Shown piece by piece: positions 22,521 to 32,843 of a DNA stretch of 64,000 bases (position 1 is its first letter; every line of letters begins with the position of its first letter). The notes under the pieces were generated by a model. That model had not been told where the DNA came from and searched no databases. It worked only from the letters and a program-made list of their open reading frames with translations. The translations under genes and the position numbers were made by a program. The stretch is from Candidatus Saccharimonadota bacterium (lineage in GTDB: Bacteria; Patescibacteriota; Saccharimonadia; Saccharimonadales; Saccharimonadaceae), in contig JAFWBV010000007.1 in the NCBI GenBank assembly GCA_017506895.1, positions 1 to 64,000 on the forward strand. The letters are read 5' to 3'.

Positions 22521-25437
22521 GACGTAAATATTCTCCTGTCGGAGTCTTTGCATTACGCGCTAAGTCTTCCGGCGTTCCTTCTGCCACTACTTGGCCTCCT
22601 TTAAGCCCACCTTCCGGCCCCATATCAATCACCCAATCTGCCGACTTAATCACGTGTAAATTGTGCTCGATAATAATCATCGAATTTCCCCCATCTACCA
22701 ACCTATTTAAAATCATTAAGAGTCTTTTTACATCATCAGAATGTAAACCAGTCGTTGGCTCATCCAAAATATAAAGTGTTCGCCCTGTCGATCGTCTTGA
22801 AAGCTCAGTAGCTAATTTAATTCTCTGTGCTTCGCCGCCACTAAATGTTGTTGCCGGCTGTCCTAATTTTATATAGCCAAGGCCCACTTCTTGAATTGTT
22901 TTTAATTTTGATGCAATTGCCGGGATCGAACCAAAGAATTCCACCGCTTCGTCAATTGTCATATCTAAGACCTGCGAAATATCTTTTCCCTTATATTTCA
23001 CTTCCAAAGCTTCCGCATTATAACGCCTACCATGGCATTTCGGACAAGTCACATAAACATCTGGCAAGAAATGCATCTCTATTTTATTTACTCCATCACC
23101 CTGGCAATGTTCACATCTCCCACCTTTTACGTTAAACGAAAACCTTCCTGCCTTGTAACCTCTAACTACCGCCTCGGGCTGTGCCGCAAATAATTCACGG
23201 ATTGCGGTAAACACCCCTGTATAAGTCGCTGGATTTGAACGTGGCGTTCTCCCAATCGGTGATTGGTCAATCACAATTACCTTATTTAAATGTTCGATAC
23301 CATCAATTCTCTCATGTGTTCCCGATACTGTTTGTGCGTGGTGTAGTCTCGCCAAAAGCTCATTCGCCAAAATTGTATTTACTAACGTTGATTTTCCTGA
23401 GCCAGAAACGCCAGACACTACAGTTAAAACACCTAAAGGAAAATGTACATCAATGTTCTTTAAATTATTCTCCCGAGCCCCAACTACCACCAACTCTTGA
23501 CCACGTTTCGCTTTTCTACGTTTTTTTGGCACAGGGATCTTCATCTCTCCAGATAAATATTTGCCCGTTATCGAATCCGAATTTGCCATTATTTCTTCGG
23601 GCGTCCCCGCTGCTACTAACTTACCACCATTCAAGCCAGCACCTGGCCCAATATCTATAATGTAATCCGATGCGAGCATCGTATCTTCATCATGTTCAAC
23701 CACCAACACGGTATTTTTTAAATCACGTAAATGTTTCAAAGTTGCAATTAGTTTGTTATTATCCCTTTGATGCAACCCAATTGAAGGCTCATCAAGCACA
23801 TATAGCACCCCCTGAAGGCCCGAACCAATCTGTGTTGCCAGTCTAATCCTTTGCGCTTCGCCACCCGATAAGGTGTTAGCAGCCCGACCCAATTCCAAAT
23901 AGCCTAGCCCCACATCTTGCATAAACTTTACTCTTTCTCGAATTTCCTTTAAAATTGGCGCCGCAATTAGTTTTTCCGAATCACTAAACTCTAAACCTTG
24001 GTTCAATACTTCAAGCGTTGCATCTACATCTAAATTACACATATCAACAATATTTAAATCATGCACCGTTACCGCCAAAACTGCAGGCTTTAGTCTCGCC
24101 CCATGGCATTCCTGACATTCCCTAATTCTCATAAATCTCTCGATGTCATGTTTTGTAAACTCTGACACCTTCGGATCATTATATCTTCGCTCCAGCATCG
24201 GTATTACGCCTTCATAGGTCGTTTCATAGACCGTCCCATCAGCAAATCGACCGGACCCACTAATTCGCATTTCGTATTTTTCATCACCTGTTCCATACAA
24301 AATCATGTGCTTAACTTCTTCTGGCAATTCGCCAATTGGTGTATAAATACTAAAGTTATGCCGCGCACCTACTGCAGAAAGCCTTTTTAGCCACCAGGAA
24401 TCTTGTCCGACCCGATTAAACGGCCTAATGCCACCTTCCGCAATTGTGAGATTATTATTAAAAACTAATCCTGGATCTATCTCCATTCTTGAGCCAAGAC
24501 CAGTGCACACTGGACATGCCCCTTCCGGTGCATTAAATGAAAACAGTCTTGGCGAAAGCTCCGGTATTAATTCGTCTGGATGATCCGGACAAGCGTATCT
24601 TTGCGAATATGTTAATACTTCAGTATTCTCAGCATTAATACGTGCTTCTCCTACCGCCGTAGCATTATCTGTTACACGCAACAATTCAATGATACCCTGT
24701 CCCATTTCAAGCGCTTGTTCAATCGACCCCGCAATTCTTGAATGCAAATCTGGCGACAGCACAAATCTATCCACTACTATCTCGATGTCGTGTCGCTCGT
24801 TTTTATTTAGTTCCGGAAACTCTTCCAACGCATAAATAATCCCGTCAACCCGTACTCTCGAAAATCCTTTTGCTAAGTATTGCTCCGGTAAATGTTGGAA
24901 TTCACCCTTTTTCGCTGATACAATCGGCGCAAGTAGCATCAATTTTGAGCCCAATGGCAATTTCATTACTTCATTTACTATATCTTCTACACTTCTTCGG
25001 CTCACTTCTTTATGGCAAATCGGACAATGTGGCACCCCAACTCTCGCAAATAGTAAGCGCAAATAATCATAGACTTCTGTCACCGTCGCTACCGTCGAAC
25101 GCGGATTTCGCGATGTAGATTTTTGATCAATTGAAATCGCCGGTGATAATCCAGTAATCGAATCCACATCCGGCTTATCCATTACTCCTAAAAACATTCT
25201 AGCGTAAGACGACAACGACTCCACATATCTTCTTTGTCCTTCAGCATAAATCGTATCAAACGCCAAAGACGACTTGCCTGAGCCAGACAAACCCGTTATA
25301 ATCACTAATTTATCTCTTGGAATATCTACGTCTAGATCTCGTAAATTATTCTGTCTTGCACCCCTTACCCTTATTACATTTTCTGCACCAAAAATTTCAC
25401 CTTTTTCGTTATCAAATTGGCCGCTATCCTTTTCCAT
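22504..25437 (-). CDS. uvrA: excinuclease ABC subunit A
   Basis: 977 aa, full length. Two ABC modules carry Walker A GLSGSGKSSLAF and GVSGSGKSTLV, two LSGGEAQRI-type signatures, and the structural zinc fingers (CPICHKEVSRRS, and CEHCQGDGVNK followed by CPKCHGRRYN). UvrA detects DNA lesions and loads UvrB for nucleotide excision repair. A minus-strand TATAAT and an AAGGGA ribosome-binding site lie upstream of the ATG. uvrB and uvrC are not in the window. Confidence 0.98.
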   Translation of the reverse strand: MEKDSGQFDNEKGEIFGAENVIRVRGARQNNLRDLDVDIPRDKLVIITGLSGSGKSSLAFDTIYAEGQRRYVESLSSYARMFLGVMDKPDVDSITGLSPAISIDQKSTSRNPRSTVATVTEVYDYLRLLFARVGVPHCPICHKEVSRRSVEDIVNEVMKLPLGSKLMLLAPIVSAKKGEFQHLPEQYLAKGFSRVRVDGIIYALEEFPELNKNERHDIEIVVDRFVLSPDLHSRIAGSIEQALEMGQGIIELLRVTDNATAVGEARINAENTEVLTYSQRYACPDHPDELIPELSPRLFSFNAPEGACPVCTGLGSRMEIDPGLVFNNNLTIAEGGIRPFNRVGQDSWWLKRLSAVGARHNFSIYTPIGELPEEVKHMILYGTGDEKYEMRISGSGRFADGTVYETTYEGVIPMLERRYNDPKVSEFTKHDIERFMRIRECQECHGARLKPAVLAVTVHDLNIVDMCNLDVDATLEVLNQGLEFSDSEKLIAAPILKEIRERVKFMQDVGLGYLELGRAANTLSGGEAQRIRLATQIGSGLQGVLYVLDEPSIGLHQRDNNKLIATLKHLRDLKNTVLVVEHDEDTMLASDYIIDIGPGAGLNGGKLVAAGTPEEIMANSDSITGKYLSGEMKIPVPKKRRKAKRGQELVVVGARENNLKNIDVHFPLGVLTVVSGVSGSGKSTLVNTILANELLARLHHAQTVSGTHERIDGIEHLNKVIVIDQSPIGRTPRSNPATYTGVFTAIRELFAAQPEAVVRGYKAGRFSFNVKGGRCEHCQGDGVNKIEMHFLPDVYVTCPKCHGRRYNAEALEVKYKGKDISQVLDMTIDEAVEFFGSIPAIASKLKTIQEVGLGYIKLGQPATTFSGGEAQRIKLATELSRRSTGRTLYILDEPTTGLHSDDVKRLLMILNRLVDGGNSMIIIEHNLHVIKSADWVIDMGPEGGLKGGQVVAEGTPEDLARNAKTPTGEYLRHVLEK

Positions 25438-25569
25438 TATTCATCTTCCCTTAAATAAACGCATCCATTATACCAAAAAACCTATCTTTTGTCCAGATGG
25501 TACTAGCAAAAAACAATCTCAAAAACCATTCTTAATTATAAATATTTTGCAAATGTTATAATAATAATT

Positions 25570-26130
25570 ATGGAAACCGAAACAAGTAATAATACTCAAA
25601 AAACTCGCAAATCGGCAAAAATTCAATCCACTAAAACTACCAATTCTGTCGCCAGTGTCAAATCATCTCACCACGTCAACCGTTATCTTATTATTGGTAT
25701 TTCACTTGCTGTTTTTAATTATGGTTTTTATACGTGTTTAGCTAATCTCATCATCAAAAATAATGATTTTTTATGGCTTTCAAATCTTATCTCTACCGCT
25801 ACTACCACCATTCTAGCTTATATACTTCATTCCAAAATCACTTGGAAAGAACGTAACCCCGGCAAGCTCGGCATTTACAAATTTCTCATTTGGAATGCAA
25901 TTATGGCGTTTCTCTTAAGTCCTTTTCTTACCCAATTATTTAGCTTCATCACACCACTCTACCAATTTACATATGACATATCTAGTGCTATCCATCTCCC
26001 TTTCACTTACGAATTCATCCAAAGCACTGGCGCATTCATTTTCACTGCCATTATCACTACAATTCTTAACTATTTCTGTTATGATAAATTCATCTTTGGG
26101 AAGTCTAGAGTTCAGAATTCTAAATCCTAA
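25570..26130 (+). CDS. GtrA-like membrane protein
   Basis: 186 aa. A basic N-terminus (1-35) is followed by four membrane helices with the GtrA pattern (RYLIIGISLAVFNYGFY, then ISTATTTILAYILHSKITW). GtrA family members are thought to flip polyprenyl-linked sugars or help transfer them across the membrane. TATAAT (25557-25562) ends 7 nt before the ATG with no ribosome-binding site, so it is predicted to be leaderless. It lies at the edge of the polysaccharide locus and is convergent with cotH (4-nt overlap). Confidence 0.85.
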   Translation: METETSNNTQKTRKSAKIQSTKTTNSVASVKSSHHVNRYLIIGISLAVFNYGFYTCLANLIIKNNDFLWLSNLISTATTTILAYILHSKITWKERNPGKLGIYKFLIWNAIMAFLLSPFLTQLFSFITPLYQFTYDISSAIHLPFTYEFIQSTGAFIFTAIITTILNYFCYDKFIFGKSRVQNSKS

Positions 26131-27737
26131 AAATTCAAATCTACCCCAAGATATTTTTTCACGCCCACTTTTAATTGTTCATTTCTTTCAGCCGCTGTTT
26201 TCTTCAATAACACTATCCATTCCTTCCACTCCTCATATTCTTCCTCGCTGCTAAATAACTTTACCTGGTGCTCAATTCTATTCGCTTCATCATCAATAGT
26301 CTTTAAAACATTTTCCTTCGCAAACGGCCCATTTATCAACTCCTCTAAAATACCCACAAATTTATTCCGGTAATATTCAGACTCCATCACCTTATTAAAA
26401 GTTGATTTCCGACCGTTATATTTATTTTCCATCAAGAATTCAAAAATATCGCCAATACTTCCTTTAAAGTATTCTACGTTCCCTTCCGTGTAAAAAGTTA
26501 AATCCGTATCGTACAACAAAAATCTAATTCTACCATCTTCGTATTTGTTATCCGACTTCCCCCCATTATATCGCCATCCCTCAAAATTATTCATCGGCCA
26601 ATCTGTATTATTTAGTAATATTTGTATTGCAAAATATTTCAAATAATCGTCCATATCAATTATTTTTTCTAATTCTTCACGTTGCCTAGGCTCACTCAGA
26701 TTATTCCAAACGTTTGGAGATATTTTGAATAATTCATACACCCCATCTTCAGAACCTTTATGTTTTTCAACTCTACTCTTCTTTGTCAAATTAAAGATAT
26801 GAGCAAGCTTTTCTTTCGAATAATTATTTTGCATATCAAATATTCCATAATAATCACCGTTCAAAAAAACTACAACTCTCTCCGTCGTATTGCCTCCATC
26901 AAAATTACTTACCGTCGTCAATCTACTAGCTACACTAGATCTCACATTCCCACTAAACTGGTCCTGGCCCCCAGAACGCAAACGGAACTCCACTTTATTA
27001 GTTCTATTTTCATTTGTTGGAATACTTATTTTTAACGATTTAACATCGTAAGACGAAGACGATCCGCCAGATATCCCTAGCATCGCATCTTCATCATATA
27101 TTAATTCTCCATCCGTATCAAACATTGTAATATACGCATCTCTCATCCATTTTTCGCCACGGTTGTTATAATTCCCAAATATTATCTCGTCGTCCGCCAT
27201 CACCGTCGCTTCATTGTAATCATAAGTTGCACCCCCCACCATTATTCCAGTATCATAATCATATAAATTATCCCAAGCGCTATTCACATTGACAACCTTT
27301 AGAGTAATGTCGTCATTTAAATTCTCACCCAATATATATGTCATAGTCTGGGGCTCCGTGCACTTACCATTGCTTAAACATGCTGCCACGCTAATCGTAT
27401 ACAATTCATACCCTGTTTCAGGCATAGTTAAAACTATTTCTTTCTCATAGATATGACTGTCGTTCGATAAATCATTTCCATTGGTGTTATATCTAATAGT
27501 AATCGGTTGTAACATTAATAGCCCATCGACCCCCATTTTCAATGTTAAATCATGTTCGTAAAACCCGCTTTTATAATTAAAAGTAACCTTACCAAACCCT
27601 AAAAAATTAAACAAACACGCTATAATTCCAGATATTATAAGCGTCAAAAGCATCACCAAACTAACAATAGTTTTAGCTTTAGTAAATCTAACCCTTCGTC
27701 TCTTACATACAGCAGAGACGGTATTCTTCTTGGTCAT
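26127..27737 (-). CDS. CotH-kinase family surface protein
   Basis: 536 aa from ATG 27737 (MTKKNTVSAV). It has one N-terminal membrane anchor (about 25-45), a beta-rich extracytoplasmic domain (about 50-220) and a C-terminal CotH kinase-like domain with LNGDYYGIFDMQNNYSK, LLNNTDWPMNNFEGW and RFLLYDTDLTF. CotH of Bacillus phosphorylates spore-coat proteins; remote homologs occur on many bacterial surfaces. A longer frame from 27749 begins inside the -10 box and is rejected. The start is 10 nt from TATAAT and has no ribosome-binding site. It is divergent from the ABC exporter. Confidence 0.85.
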   Translation of the reverse strand: MTKKNTVSAVCKRRRVRFTKAKTIVSLVMLLTLIISGIIACLFNFLGFGKVTFNYKSGFYEHDLTLKMGVDGLLMLQPITIRYNTNGNDLSNDSHIYEKEIVLTMPETGYELYTISVAACLSNGKCTEPQTMTYILGENLNDDITLKVVNVNSAWDNLYDYDTGIMVGGATYDYNEATVMADDEIIFGNYNNRGEKWMRDAYITMFDTDGELIYDEDAMLGISGGSSSSYDVKSLKISIPTNENRTNKVEFRLRSGGQDQFSGNVRSSVASRLTTVSNFDGGNTTERVVVFLNGDYYGIFDMQNNYSKEKLAHIFNLTKKSRVEKHKGSEDGVYELFKISPNVWNNLSEPRQREELEKIIDMDDYLKYFAIQILLNNTDWPMNNFEGWRYNGGKSDNKYEDGRIRFLLYDTDLTFYTEGNVEYFKGSIGDIFEFLMENKYNGRKSTFNKVMESEYYRNKFVGILEELINGPFAKENVLKTIDDEANRIEHQVKLFSSEEEYEEWKEWIVLLKKTAAERNEQLKVGVKKYLGVDLNF

Positions 27738-27747
27738 ATTGACATAC

Positions 27748-27770
27748 ATTATAACAAATTATGATACAAT
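27748..27770. promoter_or_regulatory. divergent -10 boxes for cotH and the polysaccharide exporter
   Basis: Minus-strand TATAAT at 27748-27753 (10 nt before the cotH ATG) and plus-strand TACAAT at 27765-27770 (7 nt before the permease ATG). Only 40 bp separate the two start codons. Confidence 0.6.
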
Positions 27771-27777
27771 AGAGTAT

Positions 27778-28596
27778 ATGGCCATTCCAAATTTTTTTTA
27801 CAAAGGCAACCGCGTACTATTACGTGAACTCACTAAAACAGATTTTAAACTACGTTATCAAGGTTCTGCTTTAGGATATTTATGGGCACTCCTTCGCCCT
27901 CTTATGATGTTTGCCATATTATATATTGTGTTTGCTAAACTTTTAAAATTTGGTGGAGATATACCTCATTATCCAGTCTATTTACTGGTCGGCACCACAT
28001 TCTGGAGCTTTTTTACCGAATGCACAAGTCAAGGTATTCAAGCGATAGTTAATCGTGGTGATTTAATCCGTAAAGTTTGTTTTCCAAAATACATCGTCGT
28101 TGTCTCATCCACTCTTACGGCAGTCATCAACGTATTAATAAATCTAATTGTAATTGCTGTATTTGCCCTTATTGACGGCATCACGCCTACTTGGACATGG
28201 TTCCTAGTCCCCGTCCTACTTTTCGAACTATATTGTTTTTCACTCGGGATCGCTTTTCTCCTTGGTGCTATTAATGTAAAATATCGCGACATCACATCGA
28301 TTTGGGACGTTTGCATTCAGGCGCTGTTCTACGCGGTTCCAATCATTTATCCAATTGCAATGGTTGCCACTAGTTCAGTGGCCGCCGCCAAAGTTATTCT
28401 TCTAAATCCTATCGCCCAAGTTATACAAGATTTACGTTATTGTATTGTCACCAAGGAAACCATTACCACTTGGTCTTTCGTAGGAGAAGAACACTTCATT
28501 TGGAAATTTGTCCCCATAATACTAGTTATCTTCATGCTTTCGTTAGGTTCTTGGTATTTCCGTAAAAAATCTAAAAAATTCGCGGAGGAAATCTAA
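27778..28596 (+). CDS. ABC-2 polysaccharide exporter permease (Wzm/TagG-like)
   Basis: 272 aa from ATG 27778. It begins MAIPNFFYKGNRVLLRELTK, followed by a DFKLRYQGSALGYLWALLRPL amphipathic stretch characteristic of ABC-2 glycan exporters, then six membrane helices. Together with the next gene it exports lipid-linked polysaccharide or teichoic-type polymer across the membrane. A frame from 27730 starts upstream of the -10 and is rejected. TACAAT ends 7 nt before the ATG (leaderless). The stop overlaps the ATPase start by 1 nt. Confidence 0.92.
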   Translation: MAIPNFFYKGNRVLLRELTKTDFKLRYQGSALGYLWALLRPLMMFAILYIVFAKLLKFGGDIPHYPVYLLVGTTFWSFFTECTSQGIQAIVNRGDLIRKVCFPKYIVVVSSTLTAVINVLINLIVIAVFALIDGITPTWTWFLVPVLLFELYCFSLGIAFLLGAINVKYRDITSIWDVCIQALFYAVPIIYPIAMVATSSVAAAKVILLNPIAQVIQDLRYCIVTKETITTWSFVGEEHFIWKFVPIILVIFMLSLGSWYFRKKSKKFAEEI

Positions 28597-29372
28597 TGGC
28601 CAAAAAATCAACAACTATACAAGCAAATACCTATTCAAATAATCCAGTCGTAATATCAGTTAAAAACCTTCATAAGAATTTCAAACTCCCTACTGAACGA
28701 GCTTGGGGGCTAAAGCAAGCCATTTTTAATCGCCTTAAAGGTGTCAAAGGCTACAAAGAATTGAAGGTACTAAATGGCATCAGTTTTGATGTTCACCAAA
28801 ATGAATTCATCGGCATTGTAGGCCGTAACGGCTCTGGAAAATCTACGCTCTTAAAAACGCTTGCAAAAATCTATTTTCCCGAAAGTGGTTCAGTTGAAAT
28901 AAGTGGCACATTGGTTCCCTTTATAGAACTCGGTGTAGGCTTCAACCCAGATTTAACTGCCCGCGAAAACGTTTATTTAAATGGCGCTTTACTAGGTTTT
29001 TCTAATAAAGAAATGGATGCAATGTATGACGAAATCGTAGATTTTGCCGAACTCCGTGAATTTATGGATCAAAAACTTAAAAACTTTTCATCAGGCATGA
29101 ACGTCCGTCTTGCCTTCTCGATCGCCATCCGAGCCAAAGGTGACATTCTTTTATTGGATGAAGTACTTGCAGTGGGTGATGCCGCCTTCCAACAAAAATG
29201 CGCCGATTACTTTGCTTCCATCAAAGGCCATCAAACAGTAATTTTAGTTACGCACTCCATGGATAGCGTTCGCAAATACTGCACTCGTGCCATTCTTATA
29301 GAAAAGGGCAAAATTACTCTCGATTCAGACCCAGAAACTGTTGCAAACGCTTACCAAAAACTTTGGAGTTAA
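28596..29372 (+). CDS. ABC polysaccharide exporter ATPase (Wzt/TagH-like)
   Basis: 258 aa. Walker A GRNGSGKST, the variant signature NFSSGMNVRLAFSIAI seen in Wzt/TagH proteins, and Walker B DILLLDEVLAVGD. It drives export with the permease. It lacks the C-terminal carbohydrate-binding domain found in some Wzt proteins, so there is probably no glycan-end checkpoint. GGAGGAA precedes the ATG, which overlaps the permease stop (TAATG). Confidence 0.95.
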   Translation: MAKKSTTIQANTYSNNPVVISVKNLHKNFKLPTERAWGLKQAIFNRLKGVKGYKELKVLNGISFDVHQNEFIGIVGRNGSGKSTLLKTLAKIYFPESGSVEISGTLVPFIELGVGFNPDLTARENVYLNGALLGFSNKEMDAMYDEIVDFAELREFMDQKLKNFSSGMNVRLAFSIAIRAKGDILLLDEVLAVGDAAFQQKCADYFASIKGHQTVILVTHSMDSVRKYCTRAILIEKGKITLDSDPETVANAYQKLWS

Positions 29373-29374
29373 AC

Positions 29375-31384
29375 ATGAAATGCGATGTAATCATACCGGT
29401 CTATAAGGCGCCAGAATGGGTTAAACTCTGCGTTTATTCCTTATTCGCCAACACAAGCCAAGACATACTGAACAAAGTCTATTTAATTAATGATTGTAAT
29501 GATCCCACCACAATAAACTGTCTAAAAAATCTTAAAACAAAATACGGCAACAAAATTATCGTCAAGCAAAACGCACAAAACTTAGGATTTGTTAAAACTG
29601 TTAATTGCGGCCTTGAATTATCCAATGCAGACTACATACTGCTTCTAAATAGTGACTGTCTTCTCGCCAAAAATACCATCGAAAAATTAATCAATCATCT
29701 CAAAAAAGATCCAACAATTGGTTTAATTTGCCCATTGGCGAGTAACGCAGCGAATATTACAATTCCAATCCCAGAAGGTTGGAACTATACACAAATAGAC
29801 GCATTATTAGAAAAAAACTTCTTAGGAAAAAATTTCGATGCCTGCACCATAGTTGGCAATTGCCTTATGATCACGCGAAAATGTCTAGAAAAAGTTGGCA
29901 AGCTCGACGAAGCATACGGTATGGGATATGGCGAAGAAACCGATTATCAGTTTAAAGCCATGGCTAAAGGTTTTACTGCGAAAGTAGCAATTGATACTTA
30001 CGTTTTTCATAAGGCCGAAGCATCATTTGGCAACACGCAAGAAAAACAAGCCCGCCTTCAAAAAAATCGTAATCTATTCTTTTCTAGATGGGATAAGCAA
30101 TACAAGACAGAACTCAAAAAATATAAGAAGGCCGATCCGATTAAATATATTTATTCTCACCTTCCCAAAAGCGCTTGGCAGCCACAAGCCGATTCTCTCT
30201 TTTATATTGACGGCATAGTACAAAATGCCGGAGGTGTCCACATCATCGTTGATATAGTTAATTATCTAACTATTCAAGGCCAATCAATCAACATAGTTTA
30301 TAATCTGAAATATCCTTACCAAGAAATCTTGCTTTTTAATCCTATCTCAGTAGAAAAAATTAGTACCATCAATTCTAAGCAAATCATTTCCACAGTTTGG
30401 AAAACTGCTTTTAACGCCCGCATTATTGCCAATCAAAAGAATATTAATCTACTTTCCTTTGTTCAGGGTTACGAAGCCTACTTTGAAAATGGAATCAAAT
30501 ATGGCGCTGTAGAATTGAGCTACAAACTTTCAAACAGTATATTCACAATTTCTAAATATCTCCAAAAAGAGCTAAAAGATGTTTTCAAAAAAGACTCCAC
30601 CGTCATCCCCAACGGCATTAATTATGATTTGCTTCATTATGATTTACCATCGAACAAAAAAGTGCCAGACACCACAACTATCACCATAATAATGCGTAAT
30701 AATGTTATGAAGGGTGATTGGCTTCTAATTGATTTAATTAAAAAACTAGAAAATCTTAATCAAAACATCAACATAAATCTCGTGACTATTGATAATAAAA
30801 TTCTCTTACCTTCACTCTCCAGCGAAAAAATCACCATCAATCTATACAAAGGGCCACAAAATCGTAGTACAATTTATCAACTACTCCAAGAATCAAATAT
30901 CTATGTTGATGCTTCACTCTCTGAAGGTTTTGGTCTCACGGCGCTAGAAGCTATGGCCGCCAATTGTGTCCCTATCGTTTCTGATTCCTTGGGCGTTAAA
31001 GAATATATTGACAATAATCAAAATGGCATAGTTATCAAAGATGTCAACAACACCGATTCCTATATTTCCGCCATCAAACATATTATCGAACAGCCAGACT
31101 TTGCAAATAGCCTGATAGAAAATGGACGAAAGACTGCACAAAAATATGATTTCGATAATCAGATATCAAAATACATTAACTATCTCAACAATCCAAAATT
31201 AGAAAGCATTCCAAATAATTTTTCGTCATACGAACAAAATATTTTATCTAGTATGCAAAAAGAATATGACAGGCATGCAAAAAACATCAGAGCTTTTAGC
31301 ACATTTAAAAAACTTCTTCCAAAATCAATGAGAAATATTGGCATCAAAGTAATCAATAAATTGTATAATTATCTTAATAGATAG
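29375..31384 (+). CDS. bifunctional glycosyltransferase, GT2-GT4 fusion
   Basis: 669 aa from ATG 29375 (MKCDVIIPVYKAPEWV), with TTGGAG 6 nt upstream. The N-terminal GT2 domain (1-235) has VIIPVYK, YLINDC and the DxD-like LLLNSDC. The C-terminal GT-B/GT4 domain (about 270-610) has SLSEGFGLTALEAMA with the two Glu of the EX7E motif. A basic tail follows. Two linked sugar transferases suggest alternate additions to a repeat unit. It is a close paralog of the gene at 40092-42113 on the other strand. Confidence 0.88.
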   Translation: MKCDVIIPVYKAPEWVKLCVYSLFANTSQDILNKVYLINDCNDPTTINCLKNLKTKYGNKIIVKQNAQNLGFVKTVNCGLELSNADYILLLNSDCLLAKNTIEKLINHLKKDPTIGLICPLASNAANITIPIPEGWNYTQIDALLEKNFLGKNFDACTIVGNCLMITRKCLEKVGKLDEAYGMGYGEETDYQFKAMAKGFTAKVAIDTYVFHKAEASFGNTQEKQARLQKNRNLFFSRWDKQYKTELKKYKKADPIKYIYSHLPKSAWQPQADSLFYIDGIVQNAGGVHIIVDIVNYLTIQGQSINIVYNLKYPYQEILLFNPISVEKISTINSKQIISTVWKTAFNARIIANQKNINLLSFVQGYEAYFENGIKYGAVELSYKLSNSIFTISKYLQKELKDVFKKDSTVIPNGINYDLLHYDLPSNKKVPDTTTITIIMRNNVMKGDWLLIDLIKKLENLNQNININLVTIDNKILLPSLSSEKITINLYKGPQNRSTIYQLLQESNIYVDASLSEGFGLTALEAMAANCVPIVSDSLGVKEYIDNNQNGIVIKDVNNTDSYISAIKHIIEQPDFANSLIENGRKTAQKYDFDNQISKYINYLNNPKLESIPNNFSSYEQNILSSMQKEYDRHAKNIRAFSTFKKLLPKSMRNIGIKVINKLYNYLNR

Positions 31385-31385
31385 T

Positions 31386-32843
31386 ATGAAGAGAACAGTA
31401 AAGCGATTATCAAAACTTCCGTGGTTACCAATTTGTTTCATATTGCTTGTTGTCATTTTTTTCTCGATACGCCTTGTCATCACATACGATAGCGCGCATT
31501 ATTTAAACTATGTCGCCATATTTGAAAACAATGCGCCAACATCAAGTTGGGATATTGTTAGAGGCCCAATCTTCCCAGTAATTATTTTTTCATTCAATAT
31601 CTTATTCGGGAAGACCGGCACGGGCTTCCTAGTAGGTATGTTTCTTTTTTATTTACTCTTCGTTCTCTTTTGCTACAAAATTTGCCAAAAAATCTTCTTT
31701 CACTACAAACATAAAACAATCATTCAAAATACTATACTAGCTATCCTGTGTTTAAATCCACTGATTTTCGGCTATTTTCACACAATGCTAACTGAATTCA
31801 TCGCCATAACAATTACCACTATTAATATTTTTATTGCCTTCAAGTGGCTTAATTGCGACGTTCATAGAAAATCGCATTTAATACTATATTCCCTTTATTT
31901 TGCGCTCAACTTAATCATTTGTTATCATCTAAAACAACCTTATATCATAATTGCTTTCATTCCTTTACTTGTTGCATCAATCATCTCAATAGCCAACCAT
32001 CATACAATCAAAAACATTATCTACCGAATTAGTACTATTCTAATATCTATATTATTATTATTTATCAGTATCTTTATTTGGAATGTCGTCTTAGAAAATA
32101 TGGGCGCCAATACTACTACTGGGCGCGATTCTTCTTCCTTGCTAAGCCATCAAATACTGCAAGCATTCCAAATCAATCATGATTTTAACAACGATGGAGA
32201 AAATGACCAGATATCAACTCCAGAATCAATAGGCATACTATCTAATAATTTCTTCTCAAACCCTCTAGAAATAATGCGTATATACATTGGTAACTATTGT
32301 GGTCTATCAAGTATCTGTACTATTAATTCTAACGACGGCGTTAATTACAGCTCTACTCTAAATCCAGCTGGCTTGGAAACTTTTGAAAACTCAATCATAG
32401 CTTACCGCCCGTATGAAAATGCCCCCAATATTTTTCCTATGCCAGAAAAATTATATAGCTTAGCCTCAGAATATGGGGAAAGTTCTAATCGTAGCATATT
32501 TGCAATCATCTTTGGCAAACTTGGTAAACCTACAAATCTATTATTTAAATTCTCTATCTTCATGTGCTTTCCTGCGTTAATAGTCTTATTTATATTTAGA
32601 ATAAAATATAAGAACAAAAAACATTCTTCGCTGTTTCATTTAAGCACTTTATTATTACTCACTTCATTTGCGCATCTTGCCATTTCTTCTGGCCTTGGTC
32701 TCATTATAGATAGATACGCCATTGAAATATTTGTGCCATCCGCCCTAGGCATTTTAGGAACAGCGTCTTACTGCAGATTAGTTTTCGTTAAAAAACCAAA
32801 AAAGCATATAATAGCTCCTACAAAAGGAAATAAAAATGCCTAA
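31386..32843 (+). CDS. polytopic membrane protein, probable GT-C glycosyltransferase
   Basis: 485 aa with about 10-12 predicted helices and a large extracytoplasmic loop (about 240-370). ITYDSAHYLNYV after the first helix places an Asp in the first outer loop, as in GT-C enzymes, which use polyprenyl-phosphate sugars outside the membrane. The DPM1-like GT2 gene that overlaps downstream would supply such a donor, supporting the call. No closer family is recognised. An O-antigen-polymerase-type protein is the alternative. Confidence 0.55.
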   Translation: MKRTVKRLSKLPWLPICFILLVVIFFSIRLVITYDSAHYLNYVAIFENNAPTSSWDIVRGPIFPVIIFSFNILFGKTGTGFLVGMFLFYLLFVLFCYKICQKIFFHYKHKTIIQNTILAILCLNPLIFGYFHTMLTEFIAITITTINIFIAFKWLNCDVHRKSHLILYSLYFALNLIICYHLKQPYIIIAFIPLLVASIISIANHHTIKNIIYRISTILISILLLFISIFIWNVVLENMGANTTTGRDSSSLLSHQILQAFQINHDFNNDGENDQISTPESIGILSNNFFSNPLEIMRIYIGNYCGLSSICTINSNDGVNYSSTLNPAGLETFENSIIAYRPYENAPNIFPMPEKLYSLASEYGESSNRSIFAIIFGKLGKPTNLLFKFSIFMCFPALIVLFIFRIKYKNKKHSSLFHLSTLLLLTSFAHLAISSGLGLIIDRYAIEIFVPSALGILGTASYCRLVFVKKPKKHIIAPTKGNKNA